Shown piece after piece: positions 47,707-58,940 of a stretch of 64,000 nucleotides of DNA. A model generated the notes under the pieces. It worked only from the letters and a program-made list of their open reading frames with translations, was not told where the DNA came from and searched no databases. The first letter of the stretch is position 1; each line of letters begins with the position of its first letter. A program made the translations under genes and the position numbers. The stretch is from Rhodosorus marinus (lineage: Eukaryota > Rhodophyta > Stylonematophyceae > Stylonematales > Stylonemataceae): positions 595,001 through 659,000 of the forward strand of contig JAMWBK010000001.1 in assembly GCA_029953675.1 (NCBI GenBank), read 5' to 3'.

Positions 47707-50700
47707 TTCAACTCCCTCAGATACCCCCAATACCACACTTTTCTACGTTTACGAAAATGCCACTATGTCCCCACTATCAGCTTCTTACCCTCTCCACCGT
47801 TCTCGCCCACCCGACTCGCAATAACCGCAAGCTTCCTCTATATACTCACCAAATCCCGCCAAATCCCTCACCCCCCAGGGGTTTGTCTATGTTTCCTAAA
47901 ACACTCTCAAAAACCTCTAAAGAAAAAACAAACGGCTAAGCCAGGGGAAGGGGTACTTCGTTCTTTGCATTTGACGGGTAAGAGTCAGGACTCAAAAAAA
48001 TCCTTCTCAAATAACTAAATTAATCTTGAACCTTCGGCGCAATTATTCATTTCAAGTGAATAATTACTTGGCCAAATTTCGTTTGGCCAGGTAATTATTT
48101 CTAATATATAGTTTTATGCCCTTGTTCGTTAGAAATCGGGGTCAGTCTATTTTAGTACTATCAGGTCTTCATTGGCTCATAGACCCGGCCTAACCTTTTC
48201 TTTTATAATATTTGTTTTCCTTTCGTGTGCCGGACGGAGGCCTACTGGCAGTAGTTGTTTTTTTCGGAAATATCTTGGCCGAATGTTTCCTGCTTGCGGA
48301 TGCTGTGGGTTAATTTGTTTTTTGGCCCGGAAACAATTCCCTCTTTAGGGGGGTCTGATTCTGTGTTAGGTTTTTTTCTTGTGTTTTGTCAAAATTTTGG
48401 AACATTGTATTTTGAAATGTCGCTTGCGATTGAAAAAAAAAATGCCAACCACTCCATTGGAGCGTTCACTTTTTTGGGGTCTTCTGTTCAGGATTCTTTT
48501 AGCGTCTGTGGAAATTTTTTTGCGAAGCCTTTCCTCTATATACGGGTTGGTTGCATTCGTCCTACCAGTCAAATACGGGCGAGGTTGCACCTTTTCTGCA
48601 AAAGCGAGAGGGTGGGGGAGGGAGAACCACCCCGGTACTTCTTATACCATTTTAATAGTGTTTGAAAAGATTCTCGATACAAGATACGATTACGTCAACC
48701 ATTGGATATCAACAACAAGAAACACACGATATTTTCTCTTTTTGATATGGGTGGTCCATCCTCAACTAACCCCCCTCCCCCCTCCCACAAACAGTTTTTA
48801 GCCAACTTTTGACTACAAATTTGGCTACGATATGACCCCTGGCATACGAGAAGTCGTCCTCACAATCTCACGAATCTTGAATTGGCAAAGAAAATAAGGG
48901 TATGAATTCGAACTCGTGCTTTAGGATAGGGGGGGGACTCAACGCAATTGTCGGAGTTTCACCACAAGGGGTGTATTCTAGACTGCCTGTTCTTCTAATG
49001 CCGTTCTGATTTGTCATCACTCCGGAGCTCTTCCTCACAAAAAACCCATAAAATATTAAACGTTCCTACGCTGTGGAATTCCGAAAAGCCGCCACTTCTC
49101 TTCCCACCCTCCCCCCGTTGGGTTTTTACAAGAATTCCATCGAAAAAACTGGACTTGTTGCTTTCTTCTCAAATTTTTAGGTTGGCCCCGGATTTGCAAA
49201 CAACTTTGATCGTTCAAAGCAAACCCCCCCTTGTGCCAACTCGATAAGCCTCCAAAAAATCAATTTCCAAATAAATCGTGAAGATCAAGCGAAATCTTGT
49301 TTTCGACCCTACCATAGCTCACCCCCCTTCCATATCTCGCAGAGAAACTTGTGAAACTACATACTTGAAGGCGTATCTTGAGACATTCATATATACGTGT
49401 TTCTTAGAGAATTTTAGAAGAATAGATTTTGATCAATCATTATCCATGAGATCAGTCAGTTCCGGACGGAAATCTCCGGCGGTATTGGAATTGTGGAAGT
49501 TTATTCTAGCCATCCGCGCGGACCCCGGGAAAGGCTATGTCGAATTTCTTTTTTTCCCACGCATCTTTGATTGACATGTTCGGAAATGGGCATCTGATTC
49601 ACCACTAGCAACGCCTTTGAAAGACGATAAACGGAGCTTCAAGATTGGATCTGGTTACGATCCGTTCGTGCATGGCCTAGACGCGCTACCCTGAGGAGCA
49701 AGACGCCGAGAACGCGAATCCAACAGCGTTTTGAACGCCAGATTGTCAAAAAAATTCCGTCGGGAGGTTATCAAGCACGCATTGGGTCACTCCTGTCGCT
49801 TCCCAGTCGTTTCCCACGTCACCACGCTGCAGTCAGCTGTGCCACACCCTGTGGTTCCCGCATGTTATTGAGGTCTTTGGATTCATCGAGAGCTCTAGGG
49901 CGACCTAACTTCGGGACGCGCTCGTGATGAGCACTCTCGTGTTTTCATCTCTTCGTTGAGCTTTCCGCCGTGGCGTTCCAATGCGGCCTTGGTCTGAGGC
50001 CCGCTCTCTAAGGTTAGCCTAACCTTTATTCCTCTCAGGGTTGTGGTCCCTGAATAAGCGACTCGACTACTAGTCGGGATGATGGAGAAGCCGAACTTCC
50101 TTGACAGTAATCGGTTTGAGTCTCCCGCGTCGGGGCTGTTCCTTTTTTCATGCTTCATCATTATCCGTCGCCTTCGTCGAAGACGCTAAGTAAGTCAATC
50201 CATGCCGCTCTTGCGCGAAATTATTGTTTCCGAATACGGAGTGGAGTACACCTCCGTCGATGTGTACGCCACATCTGTAGATTCGTGAGCTTCTCGGAGT
50301 GGGTGGTGTAAACGATAAGCCCTTATTTGTATCGACTTGGAATAGTCTGGGATACGGAACTTGAGGCTGGAAGAGGACCGGCGATGGACCACCGTGAGCT
50401 TTCTGCACGTCATTGTAGACTATTCGCAGGTACACTTGAGACATAGCGAACGAGTTTCAAGATCGGGTCTCCGCCATGCATATTGTTCAACCACCGACTG
50501 CGGAGGAAAGAAGTTACTATCTTCCCTAACGGAACTAGAATATGTGTATCATCGATGAACTGCATCTGCCATAGCTCAAAAGGAGCTCATCTTCGAGCTG
50601 CTTTCTGCTGATTTTCCGACCATTGAATAAAGCCAGCAAGTACTCTGCCACTTTCGTCTGCGAATGCACTTGATCTCCCGCCAAAGTAACGCGTCCACCT

Positions 50701-52158
50701 TGTCACTTTGGAGGATCCTTTCCTGATCGTTTCTGTGCTTCAGCCGATACATTCTGAAGCCTAGTCTCCCTCTGATTCACGATCGATCGCCGAACCACCC
50801 TGCCTTCGAAGAGCACGCAACTGGTGTTAATGGGCTCTAATAGGGAGTTCTTGAGTAAAGTGTACACGGTACACCTCGCCGGGATGCAACCAGATTGAGG
50901 CGGATACGCAACTGAGGCACGGTTCCCTTGGGCAAACGGAACGTCGCGTTGGTAACCGAGAACCCGATCCGCCGCGGCTCATGATAGGGAAGGCCGAGCG
51001 CCACACGCATCACGAAGATGCGCCAACCCGAGGAGCCAAATTGTCAATGCCTACCCTGCAAACTTCGTGCTGAGGGCTGTGAACTGGAGTCGGTGCCGGG
51101 AAGCTGGAATGGAGGACTCACAGAATCGATCGTCTTCCAGGCTAGCTCTTGGATATCGCGGCTAGACCGCCGTTCGGGTTTGGGGCGTTCTTGTTTGTCC
51201 GCAGATGAGTTGGAGCACGTAGGAAGTCTTTTGGAGTCGCCGGCGATCTGAAAACTCTCGGAGGGATGTCGAAAGATTTGGACTAGTGAGTTTCCTTCGT
51301 TCTCGTGGAAAGCCGGATTTATTGATACACTTTTCACGTGGGCTGGAGAAGATCTGTTCACTGCAGAACTGGATTGAAGGTATGCTGCTCTTTTTCTTTG
51401 CGTACTGAGTTTGATGTCTCGAGGATGTGACAAAAAAATGGAACACAGATCGGAGCGGTTTACGGGGATTTACTTAGCCTCCCGCGTAACGCGCTGAAAG
51501 CATGGAGTCCAGTTGTGAGACTATGAAGATACCCAAAATCAGCATGCCTTCATCACTTACGTCGACGGAGGTTAAGAGCTGAGGTACCCAGGTAGTCGAT
51601 CAACATGACACGATGCTCTGTGCTATTGGCGTCTCTCCATAGGAAGATCCTTAACCACACTGATGAGACCTTGAACAGAAATCTGCTGCGTTCCAGGATG
51701 GAAGGAGCTTATTGTGAAAGAGATTGGCTAAAGCGTGTGCTTTCCTCACTACGTTTTCTGTTGACAGTTCCGAATGGTGGGAGAACGGATCGAGAAGACC
51801 TGGTGCATTCATCACTCTACCAACTAGGTTCTGAACATAACCTTATCTCGTCGAAGAAGTGATGATTGAGGCGAACGTGGGTACAATTGCAATGTGTGCA
51901 ATAGTGCACACACTCAAAAGCCGGAGGTCGATTTCATGAGGGAATCGCGCTGATAGATAGTTGCTCAGGCTGGCCACACAAGCCTGCCAAAGTGCTGCAA
52001 CCCTCGCGGAACGTGGTTCCCAGTTAAGTCTGGCCGCGGTCGGGCAGTCTGAAGTTAGTGATTTCGAGGCGCTACTGGTTTTAAGCTGGTTTGTCTCTCA
52101 GCCTACTAAAGACAGCCGTAATTTTTCTCTACATAAGATTAATCAAGACAGCCTATTT
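47707..52158. other. 4.5-kb stretch without a firm gene
   Basis: Contains nested hairpins at 48041-48097, homopolymer runs, and several unsupported open frames (for example 48255-48665, 51044-51433) that overlap on both strands. No motif or consistent splice model was found. Confidence 0.5.
48041..48097. repeat. Two adjacent, overlapping hairpins
   Basis: AATTATTCA (48041-48049) pairs with TGAATAATT (48057-48065). Overlapping it, TAATTACTTGGCCAAA (48061-48076) pairs with TTTGGCCAGGTAATTA (48082-48097) with one G-T type mismatch. The two share 48061-48065 and so are mutually exclusive folds. Confidence 0.75.
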
Positions 52159-53107
52159 TTACGTGAAATTAAAACAGCTCCTCACGAACAATTCAACGGA
52201 TTTAATCACCTCCTCTGGTTGTTCGTCCAGAACGAGTGAGCCGGTTGTGAACGGCTCCATGATACTAGCTTGACCGGCTTGAAACACTTGATACGCATCG
52301 AGAGCTTGACCATGAAACTCCGAATCCCGTCCGCACATGACAAGGCCGCGAATTCGTTGGGACGAAATCTTCTTGGAGGGTAGCTCCGTTCGATTGCCGT
52401 AGGCGTAAATCATTCTCGCAGCGTCCTGTGGGCGCAGTTTTTCAACGTAGCTCACGAACCGTTCCCGCAAGTCCAAGTTGCGATCAATTATTTCCGATGA
52501 AAACCACCTGTTAAGAACCAGACTGTGGATTTTTTCAAGTAAGAAGAGGCGACGGTCAGCTCAGTTTCCTGGTTGGGCTGCGCAATGCGTACAGTGCATC
52601 GACCTACTCAATGGCGTGCCCGTTGAAACCAAAGTAATATACGTAGTACGCAGCAAACGTAGATACAGCCTTGCCAAACACTCCGGGCGCAGAGAACGCT
52701 GGGGCAACAAAGAGAAAAGCCCGGAACAAGGACGGACGGACTTCAGAAACTCGCCGGAGAAGGTCCGCTCCCATGCCTGTTCCTATTCCAAGGCAGGGCT
52801 TACTCGCCTCCGAAGAAACGATTTCTGACAGTTCCTGAACACACTCATCGTACGTCGGCCAGTAGTTGTCGGGCAGCGTCTGTCCATCCGAGCTTTGTCC
52901 TGGAGGATTGATGAAGTGAATCCTGGCTTTTTCTAGTTCCCCAGCCGTTTTCGTGCTCTTGCAGAATCCAAAGAAACCTTCAGCTTGATCCGAAGCGCCG
53001 CAACACACATCCGGGAGGACAACAACGTGGAACACTGGATCGGTAGGTCCTGTTGAAGTAACTTTCCAGCTTTTCAACCACCTCACATCCTCATTCTCCT
53101 GGAGCAT
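52159..53107 (-). CDS. NDRG-family alpha/beta-hydrolase-fold protein (non-catalytic type)
   Basis: Two exons: 53107-52630 and 52559-52159 (intron 70 bp), giving 292 aa. Family marks are FHVVVLPDVC, the segment ARIHFINPPGQSSDGQTLP, NYWPTYDECVQEL, and the elbow CLGIGTGMGADLLRRVSE. Later come SLVLNRWFSSEIIDRNLDL and AYGNRTEL. At the nucleophile position (residue 111) the elbow has Gly, not Ser, as in NDRG proteins, so it is not expected to act as a hydrolase. The acceptor is fixed by a stop just upstream and by phase. The donor this requires is GTTTCA, unlike the GTAAG-type donors elsewhere, so the exact junction is less sure. An upstream exon is possible. Confidence 0.8.
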
Positions 53108-53237
53108 ACTTGAGCTTCGAGAGGAAACAGACTACCAGCTTCATAGATCATTCATCTTGCGGTTAGCTTTGAACCGAAAATCTTCTAGCAATCTTCCGGC
53201 TTTTTTTGAAACGGAAACTTCCTCCTGTTCCACTCGC

Positions 53238-53704
53238 TCAGGACTCAACCTCGTCCAATACTTCCAAAGACGAAAGCAATTCCGCTGATGTTAGGCCACG
53301 AATTACACGAGTCTGAGTTAGTTGATGTTCATACAGGGTTGTTTCAGTGCTCGGTTCCGCGGGGAAAGAATCTGTATTCGGATACCTAGGAGGCGTCCTG
53401 AACTGAATCCGTGCAAGGATACAGCCGAAACCGAAGCTTAGTCGACGCATGGGCTTCAGCGATAATCGAGTGGACCAAGAGTCCTAGCTTCAGAACGTTG
53501 CTAAGAACGAAATGGGAATTTGAGAAGCTGCTCCTCTATAGTTGAGGAATAGCACCGTCGATATGGCCGAGTGCCACTCCTCCCCAACACTGGCTAAAGA
53601 GAATAGGGATACAAGTCTTGCTTCTTCTGTATTGAGAATGAGCGTTGATTTACCTTGGCAATCATCGCAGGAAGAGGCTCGGTTTGACAAGAACACGCTT
53701 TCAT
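53238..53704 (-). CDS. Possible small two-exon gene, product unknown
   Basis: An exon 53704-53654 (17 codons, ends at a GTAAAT donor) joins in phase to 53483-53238 and gives 98 aa with no recognised family. The second part reads TRVIRGLTSAELLSSLEVLD near its C-terminus, which looks like ordinary protein. Frames of this size also arise by chance here, and other acceptors would give a quick stop. It lies 130 bp upstream of the NDRG-like gene and could instead belong to that gene's 5' region. Confidence 0.25.
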
Positions 53705-54280
53705 GATGCTCGTTCTGACCCCATACCCTCTTCAGTGTAGCGCCGGCCTCTCTCGTGGTAGATTGTCCACAAAAACATCATAGAGAGAGGGAAGAAAAGT
53801 ATAGATCGGTGTTGGACAGAGACACTCCAATCTACGAACCTCTGGTAAGGACTACTGCAAAGTCCACCGAATGCTGCAACAACTTCGCTGCAACTGGGTT
53901 GTCCTGGGATCATTCATTCAGACACGGCTTTCATCATGACGACAGCGACAATAGTTCTTCGGGTGCGGGGTCCTGTTTGGCAAGAACCTCCAGAAATTGC
54001 CAGCCTATGAAGGTAGTTCCGGTGTGCAAGTGGTGCTACGACCCTCGTAACCCACAGTGACCGGCATCTCAAAGGTTGACTTGAAGCTCCGTGTAACTGG
54101 CGAGTCGAAGCCGATCGCTCCTTGCAAAACCTGAAATGCTATTTCTTGTCAAGCCAGTCCTCCCAGATCGAGTTGGTATCGATTCATGGAAACAACGAGA
54201 ATCGGGCCTGGGAACGCGGCCTCCTGTGGCTCAACAAGCATGCTGAATAGATTTCTGATGCGCGTTTTCGCGACTATCCG

Positions 54281-54316
54281 CAGCAATTCCAGCAATTCCA
54301 GCAATTCCTGCAATTC
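54281..54316. repeat. Microsatellite, four copies of a 9-bp unit
   Basis: CAGCAATTC repeats three times exactly from 54281 and a fourth time with one change (CTGCAATTC). Confidence 0.9.
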
Positions 54317-54554
54317 ATGTGGCTGCACAATGAAGCATGAAGCAATCCCATCAAAGGACCCCTGACAAGACGCGATTTTCGAAGCCGCAGGAGACCAGTA
54401 GCCGAGCGTTATTGACGCATCCTGGTCCTATGTAACGTGGCCTGAGAACCCGGGGCGTACTTTGCGGGCGCCACAACCTTTTCAAAGAAACATCGAAACG
54501 AATTGAACTAGGACAAAGCGTGGTTCCGGCACATGTATAGTTCTCCCGATTTCC

Positions 54555-54593
54555 GTTCTGAGCACATTCCGCTATGGAAAATGTGCTCAGAAC
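54555..54593. repeat. Hairpin, 14-bp perfect stem, 11-base loop
   Basis: GTTCTGAGCACATT at 54555-54568 pairs with AATGTGCTCAGAAC at 54580-54593. Confidence 0.8.
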
Positions 54594-55522
54594 CAGTAGT
54601 GCTTGATGCTCACGTTCTCACGAGCAAGTAGTACCGCGATTTCAGAGTACGAGTGGTCGATGTTTAGGGAAGGATTTCATGCTCGCACCAGCCAAGTCAA
54701 TTAGACCAAGGGCTGATACGGAATTGGATTGATTGCAATCTAATTCGTACTAACGATGACTCAGGTCAGCGCCCCAGAGCAAGGAGAAATCAATGGATCC
54801 AGTGACTATCGAGAGCCAGCCAATCTGGCCTGCAGAGTCTTGGACTCAATGCTGGACCTTGGCAAGGATGGGCAAACTGGAACCCAATACGGGATGAACC
54901 AGAGTTTGGAATACCACCACTTTTCCTTCCGCGCGAAAAGTGTATTCCATCTTGCAATTATATCTAGACACGCGTCGTTCCAAAAAGAGCACATCGCAGT
55001 TAGTTTCCATAGGTTGCTCTCCAGTTTCGTAACACGTGCTAGTATCCTATTCGATAATTGACATCCTCGCAGAGATATGATTTGAAAATCAAAGATACTT
55101 CATACTGCACCCGCTCAGAACCATGAGCTTATAAGAACATGGAACGTGTTGTATTTGAGGCGCGGAGGCGAGACCATGTCCAAAAAACGATCTCATAGGC
55201 CGAGTAACTACTTCCAAAGACATTTAGAACAATTTTGGAAATCAATTTAACTTAAACCAATTCAAACTCGAGAAAAGCAATCTCGACTGACTTTCTATAC
55301 GCTGATTGGCAAAAACGACCTCCCTCAGGGGTTCCTTTCCCAACCGTTACTTGCTAGGGGCAGTCAGAGGTGAAAAGACCCAGCCTTTTGTACCCGTGGC
55401 TCGTATACCGAGAAAGGGGGGGGTACGATATTTGAACATTCTGAACTCACATATTCTATAATATGTATACCTATTATTTCATGCATTGATAATTGATATT
55501 TTTTTCTTCCCCTCTAGGTCGC

Positions 55523-55559
55523 TGCGAGCCTGAACCACCCCAGCTGGTTCAGGCTCGCA
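55523..55559. repeat. Hairpin, 15-bp perfect stem, 7-base loop
   Basis: TGCGAGCCTGAACCA at 55523-55537 pairs with TGGTTCAGGCTCGCA at 55545-55559. The stem is GC-rich and preceded by a pyrimidine-rich run. Confidence 0.85.
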
Positions 55560-55784
55560 CCGGTTCGAAAAGAATCAGCCAACGTTGACTGAGCTAAACG
55601 GGAATTCATGAGATCACTTTATAACCGAGCTTCATGCAAAAAACCCAGCTTTTTTCGGCGGCGGAACCCTATCACAAAACGTTTCAAACGCGTCCCAACA
55701 AAGTTCCACTGTAGTGGTGGAGGACTGGGGGGGTAACAAAATAGTCCTGCTGTCCTAAATTGTAGAAATATACGTCGGATACGT

Positions 55785-55835
55785 TTTTTTACCCCTTAGC
55801 GGTTCGTAGCCCACGCTAAGGGGTGAAAAACCATA
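55785..55835. repeat. Hairpin with ACCCCTTAGCG arms
   Basis: TTTTTACCCCTTAGCG and CGCTAAGGGGTGAAAAA pair with one G-T type mismatch around a 12-base loop. The stem lies 230 bp from the previous hairpin. Confidence 0.7.
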
Positions 55836-57029
55836 TCCTAGTTGAACCAGAAGTGCGCCATTTCTCAGCCAATCAATGCGAAAAAGGAATATAGAATATG
55901 TATCCCCTCCAGGATTTTGCTTTGATGAAAGTAGATGTGATTATATATTGCCCCCTTGCCATGTCGCCCAATCTCAATTGCTTTATTTTTTAAGTTCGAA
56001 AACGGACCTTTCAACGAAACATCACTAACAGGACGGGTAGAATATACGGACTGCGTCTTGAGAAGCGTGGAAAGGGGGGAGGGGATGGTGAAACTCGAAA
56101 GATATGGCAGTACCAGAATTCACAAACCAGTGGTTCCCATAAAAAATCAGCAAAAATAATAATAAACTGGTCGAGGCCATAAACAGAGTCAGCCGGTCGA
56201 AGTATCAGTTTCTAGGTAGGCCACCCAGTACACCATCTACTCTGGCCAAGGGGTGGGAAAGAATATGTTGGTACTATTGCTAGTGAGAACATCTGGAAAA
56301 TATTTAAGAATTAATGAAACGGTCTTTCGCTTGTGGCGGAACGTTCGTATTCGTCACACGTATCTTTCAGACTACCACCACCCCCCCCCCCAATCCAAAA
56401 CAAATCTGCCGGCTGTAACCAGATCCTTATGCGTCAACGAGGAGGGGGGGGGGGGGTTAAGGGGAAGGATGTGTAGTCGTGTCTGGTGTGGAGGAAGTGT
56501 CCCAAGTATAAATTTCCACCGTTGAAACCCTTCGTATTCACTTCGGTTTCTTATAGAAAATTCGGCGGGAAGCAATCTTGAATTAATGAATATACTACAA
56601 CATTTGGAATTCTATGGGGTGCAAATTATTAACGAAATTTTCTTGCTCCAAAAACCAAAAAACACAAAAACCTTGATGAAAACCAAAAAAACAAAACCTT
56701 GAATGAATCCGCCCGGCCACTAGGCTGGAATTTTTCTGGCCGAGTCATGAACTCCATTGTTCGAAACTCCATCTAGGGGTAAAAGGTTTCATTGTCTACC
56801 ACTTAAGGGGTGGGGGAAAAAATCTCGTTTTTGCTGAATAGAAGGGAGGGGGGGGTAGTAGTGGTGACTAGGTGAGTGGAATGGGGGGGGGGGACCAAGT
56901 AAGGATTTTTGTGATGATGTTGGTTAAACTGGAAAGAAGAGGATGGGCATTGGACAAAGTTGGCGTTGGAGTGAGTTGGTGAACAAAACATCAAATGTGT
57001 TTACATAAGGACGTAATTATACCAGGAAT

Positions 57030-57190
57030 ATCCCCAGAGAGAGGGGTGGGGAGGGGGGGGTGTAGTTCAGTGTTAGATGATTGTTGTTCTGTTTTTCTGG
57101 TATACGTGGAGTAGTTTTCTGTGTGTTGCACGGGCAAAGGAAGGGTTGTTTGGGTTTTGGTGGAGGACGGGGGGGTGAAGCGGATGAGTG
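57030..57190 (+). promoter_or_regulatory. G-rich sense-strand leader of psq protein B gene
   Basis: The strand is G-rich from 57040 through the start of the gene, with a G-quadruplex-type cluster at 57043-57060 (G4, G4, G8 separated by single bases). Role inferred from its recurrence at other genes. Confidence 0.35.
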
Positions 57191-57451
57191 GGAAGTTGAG
57201 GTTTCGGGCTGCTCAGTTTGGCCTGTTCGGGTTAGGTTCCGGTGGGGTAGGGATTTAGTGAGGGCTGGGAGGAAAGGAGCTCGTGTGGAAGCAACCGTGG
57301 CTTGAAGGGCGAGGCTGAATCTGTTGTGCGACAGGTTTGGTCTTGGTTTTGAGAAGGGCTGTCCTTGGGAGGTGTTTGGTCTCTCAGGGACTGCTGTTTG
57401 ACCTGTGAGGGGAAATCGAGGCGGGTTTGTGAGAGAGTTGAGGGTGTCGTG

Positions 57452-58225
57452 ATGGCGTCGAAGGAGGCTAAAGGAGAGGAGGCAGTGGCTGAAACAGCAC
57501 CCGCAAAGGCCGGTTCTAGTATGGGGGATACCGGGAAGGAGGAGTCTGGGAAGACGGAGACTAGTGGAGGGGAACATGGAAAGAGGGCAGCTGGAAAGGG
57601 GGAACCCAGTGGTGCCGAAGTTGAGAAAGGAGAAGCTTCCAAGGAACTGGGGAAGGCCGCAAAGAGGGGTCCTCCGGGGGTGTCAAGTGGTAAAGAGAAG
57701 GAGGAAACGTTGAGGAAGGCGGTGATTTGGTTGTTAGAAGAGAAAGAGGCCGGGAGGAAGGTATCTGTTCGCCTTGCTGCTGACAAGTTCAGTCTCTCGA
57801 AGACCACTTTGCATCGCGTTCTGGCGAAGAGTCAGTCCAGCGAGGCGGAGCACGAGAAGGCCAAAGCCAAAGGTGAGGACGGCAGGAAACTGGACAAGCT
57901 GGGTATCAACTTCCTCATTGGCAGTCAGAGAGGTGGACCAGAAGGCCGAAAAAAGCAAACTTCTTGCGTGCTCAGTCCTGAGAGCAAGAAGCGAAAGGTT
58001 CCCGTGAGGACTGCTTCGGCGGAACCAACAGAGACGCTAGAGAAGGACGACGGGGATTCGTCGGCACAATCAGAGCAGACCGTGTGGCTGCAGAATTTGG
58101 GACAAGAAATTTATCGTATGCGGACGACAGTAGCACAGTTGGACGAGCGCGTAGTCGCTCTGGAACGAGAGAATAGTCAGAGGGGACACTCACCAGGAGG
58201 GAAGATTGCTACGTCCACGAGCTAG
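57452..58225 (+). CDS. Psq-type helix-turn-helix DNA-binding protein B with C-terminal coiled coil
   Basis: Single exon, 257 aa. An 80-residue Lys/Glu/Gly/Ser-rich leader precedes the HTH at residues 84-126: EETLRKAVIWLLEEKEAGRK, then VSVRLAADKFSLSKTTLHRVL. The C-terminus has a heptad pattern, MRTTVAQLDERVVALERE. Domain order and length match psq protein A (15256-16110), except that the order of HTH and low-complexity linker is shifted and B has no intron. A nuclear DNA-binding role is expected; targets unknown. The ATG at 57452 was chosen because sequence before it is G-rich leader; the frame is open farther up without a better start. Confidence 0.8.
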   Translation: MASKEAKGEEAVAETAPAKAGSSMGDTGKEESGKTETSGGEHGKRAAGKGEPSGAEVEKGEASKELGKAAKRGPPGVSSGKEKEETLRKAVIWLLEEKEAGRKVSVRLAADKFSLSKTTLHRVLAKSQSSEAEHEKAKAKGEDGRKLDKLGINFLIGSQRGGPEGRKKQTSCVLSPESKKRKVPVRTASAEPTETLEKDDGDSSAQSEQTVWLQNLGQEIYRMRTTVAQLDERVVALERENSQRGHSPGGKIATSTS

Positions 58226-58940
58226 CCCATGTTTCTAATGACTTCAGTTTTTTTCTTTTTGGAAAACGTTAGAATTGGCATTTTCTTTTAACATTCCAGT
58301 GTTGTAGAGACTCTTCGAATAGTTGTGATTCGACGAGAACCGACTAATTTTCGAGTTGTATAGAGAAAGAAATCCCGAGCCGATGACCCCAGCTTTTCGT
58401 CAGTCTTTGGCAGAGAGAAGGGAAGGGTGGAGGGTGGCCTTCTGGCACTGAGCAAATTCAGGAATTCTTTGCCCGGCTCAGAAGGTCGCACTTCTCCAGA
58501 TTCCGGCTTCGCTTCTGTTTAGCAACCATCTTAGATTGCCTGTTAAGTGATTTTTTAATCTTAATTCATATAAAGGATTCTATACTGTATATTACAATAC
58601 CTATCAACCCAACTTTCGCACCTCGCACTGCGCCCTTCCCACATGGTTGGAAAGCCTACTTTCCTCCATCAAACACCCTGAAGAGCAGCCTCACATTAGG
58701 GTTGTCACTCTCAGCATACTACAACGAACACAAGCGTAGCTTATCAATTGCTACTGAAAGGATTCGGATACCAACTAGATCCGCTTTGAGATGCTTACAA
58801 ACACGATCGGTGAAGCAGCGAAACCAAAACAGGTCTATCTGAATCGCAAAAAAAAAGCAACAGAACAAATTTGTCGTATGGCAGCATTCCGTCATATTTC
58901 GTAACATTCCGGTTGGAAGGTATTGAATTCATAGTGGGAA
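58226..58940. other. Intergenic, no gene seen
   Basis: The 3' side of psq protein B. Moderately AT-rich (58550-58620). No motif or repeat stands out. Confidence 0.6.

Larger units (their letters stand above)
53705..57451. other. 3.7-kb stretch without a firm gene
   Basis: Holds a 9-bp microsatellite (54281-54316), three hairpins (54555-54593, 55523-55559, 55785-55835), homopolymer C and G runs (56381-56392, 56442-56456, 56884-56894) and the G-rich leader of psq protein B. Open frames at 53755-54060 and 54756-55061 have no motifs. Confidence 0.5.

Noticed and set aside
54281-54316. Short spaced repeats considered as a CRISPR-like array
   Set aside because: The unit is 9 bp in direct tandem with no spacers, a microsatellite in a eukaryotic genome.
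57017-57807. Two long Pro/Ser-rich frames on - (186 and 191 codons)
   Set aside because: Complement of the G-rich leader and the first part of psq protein B.
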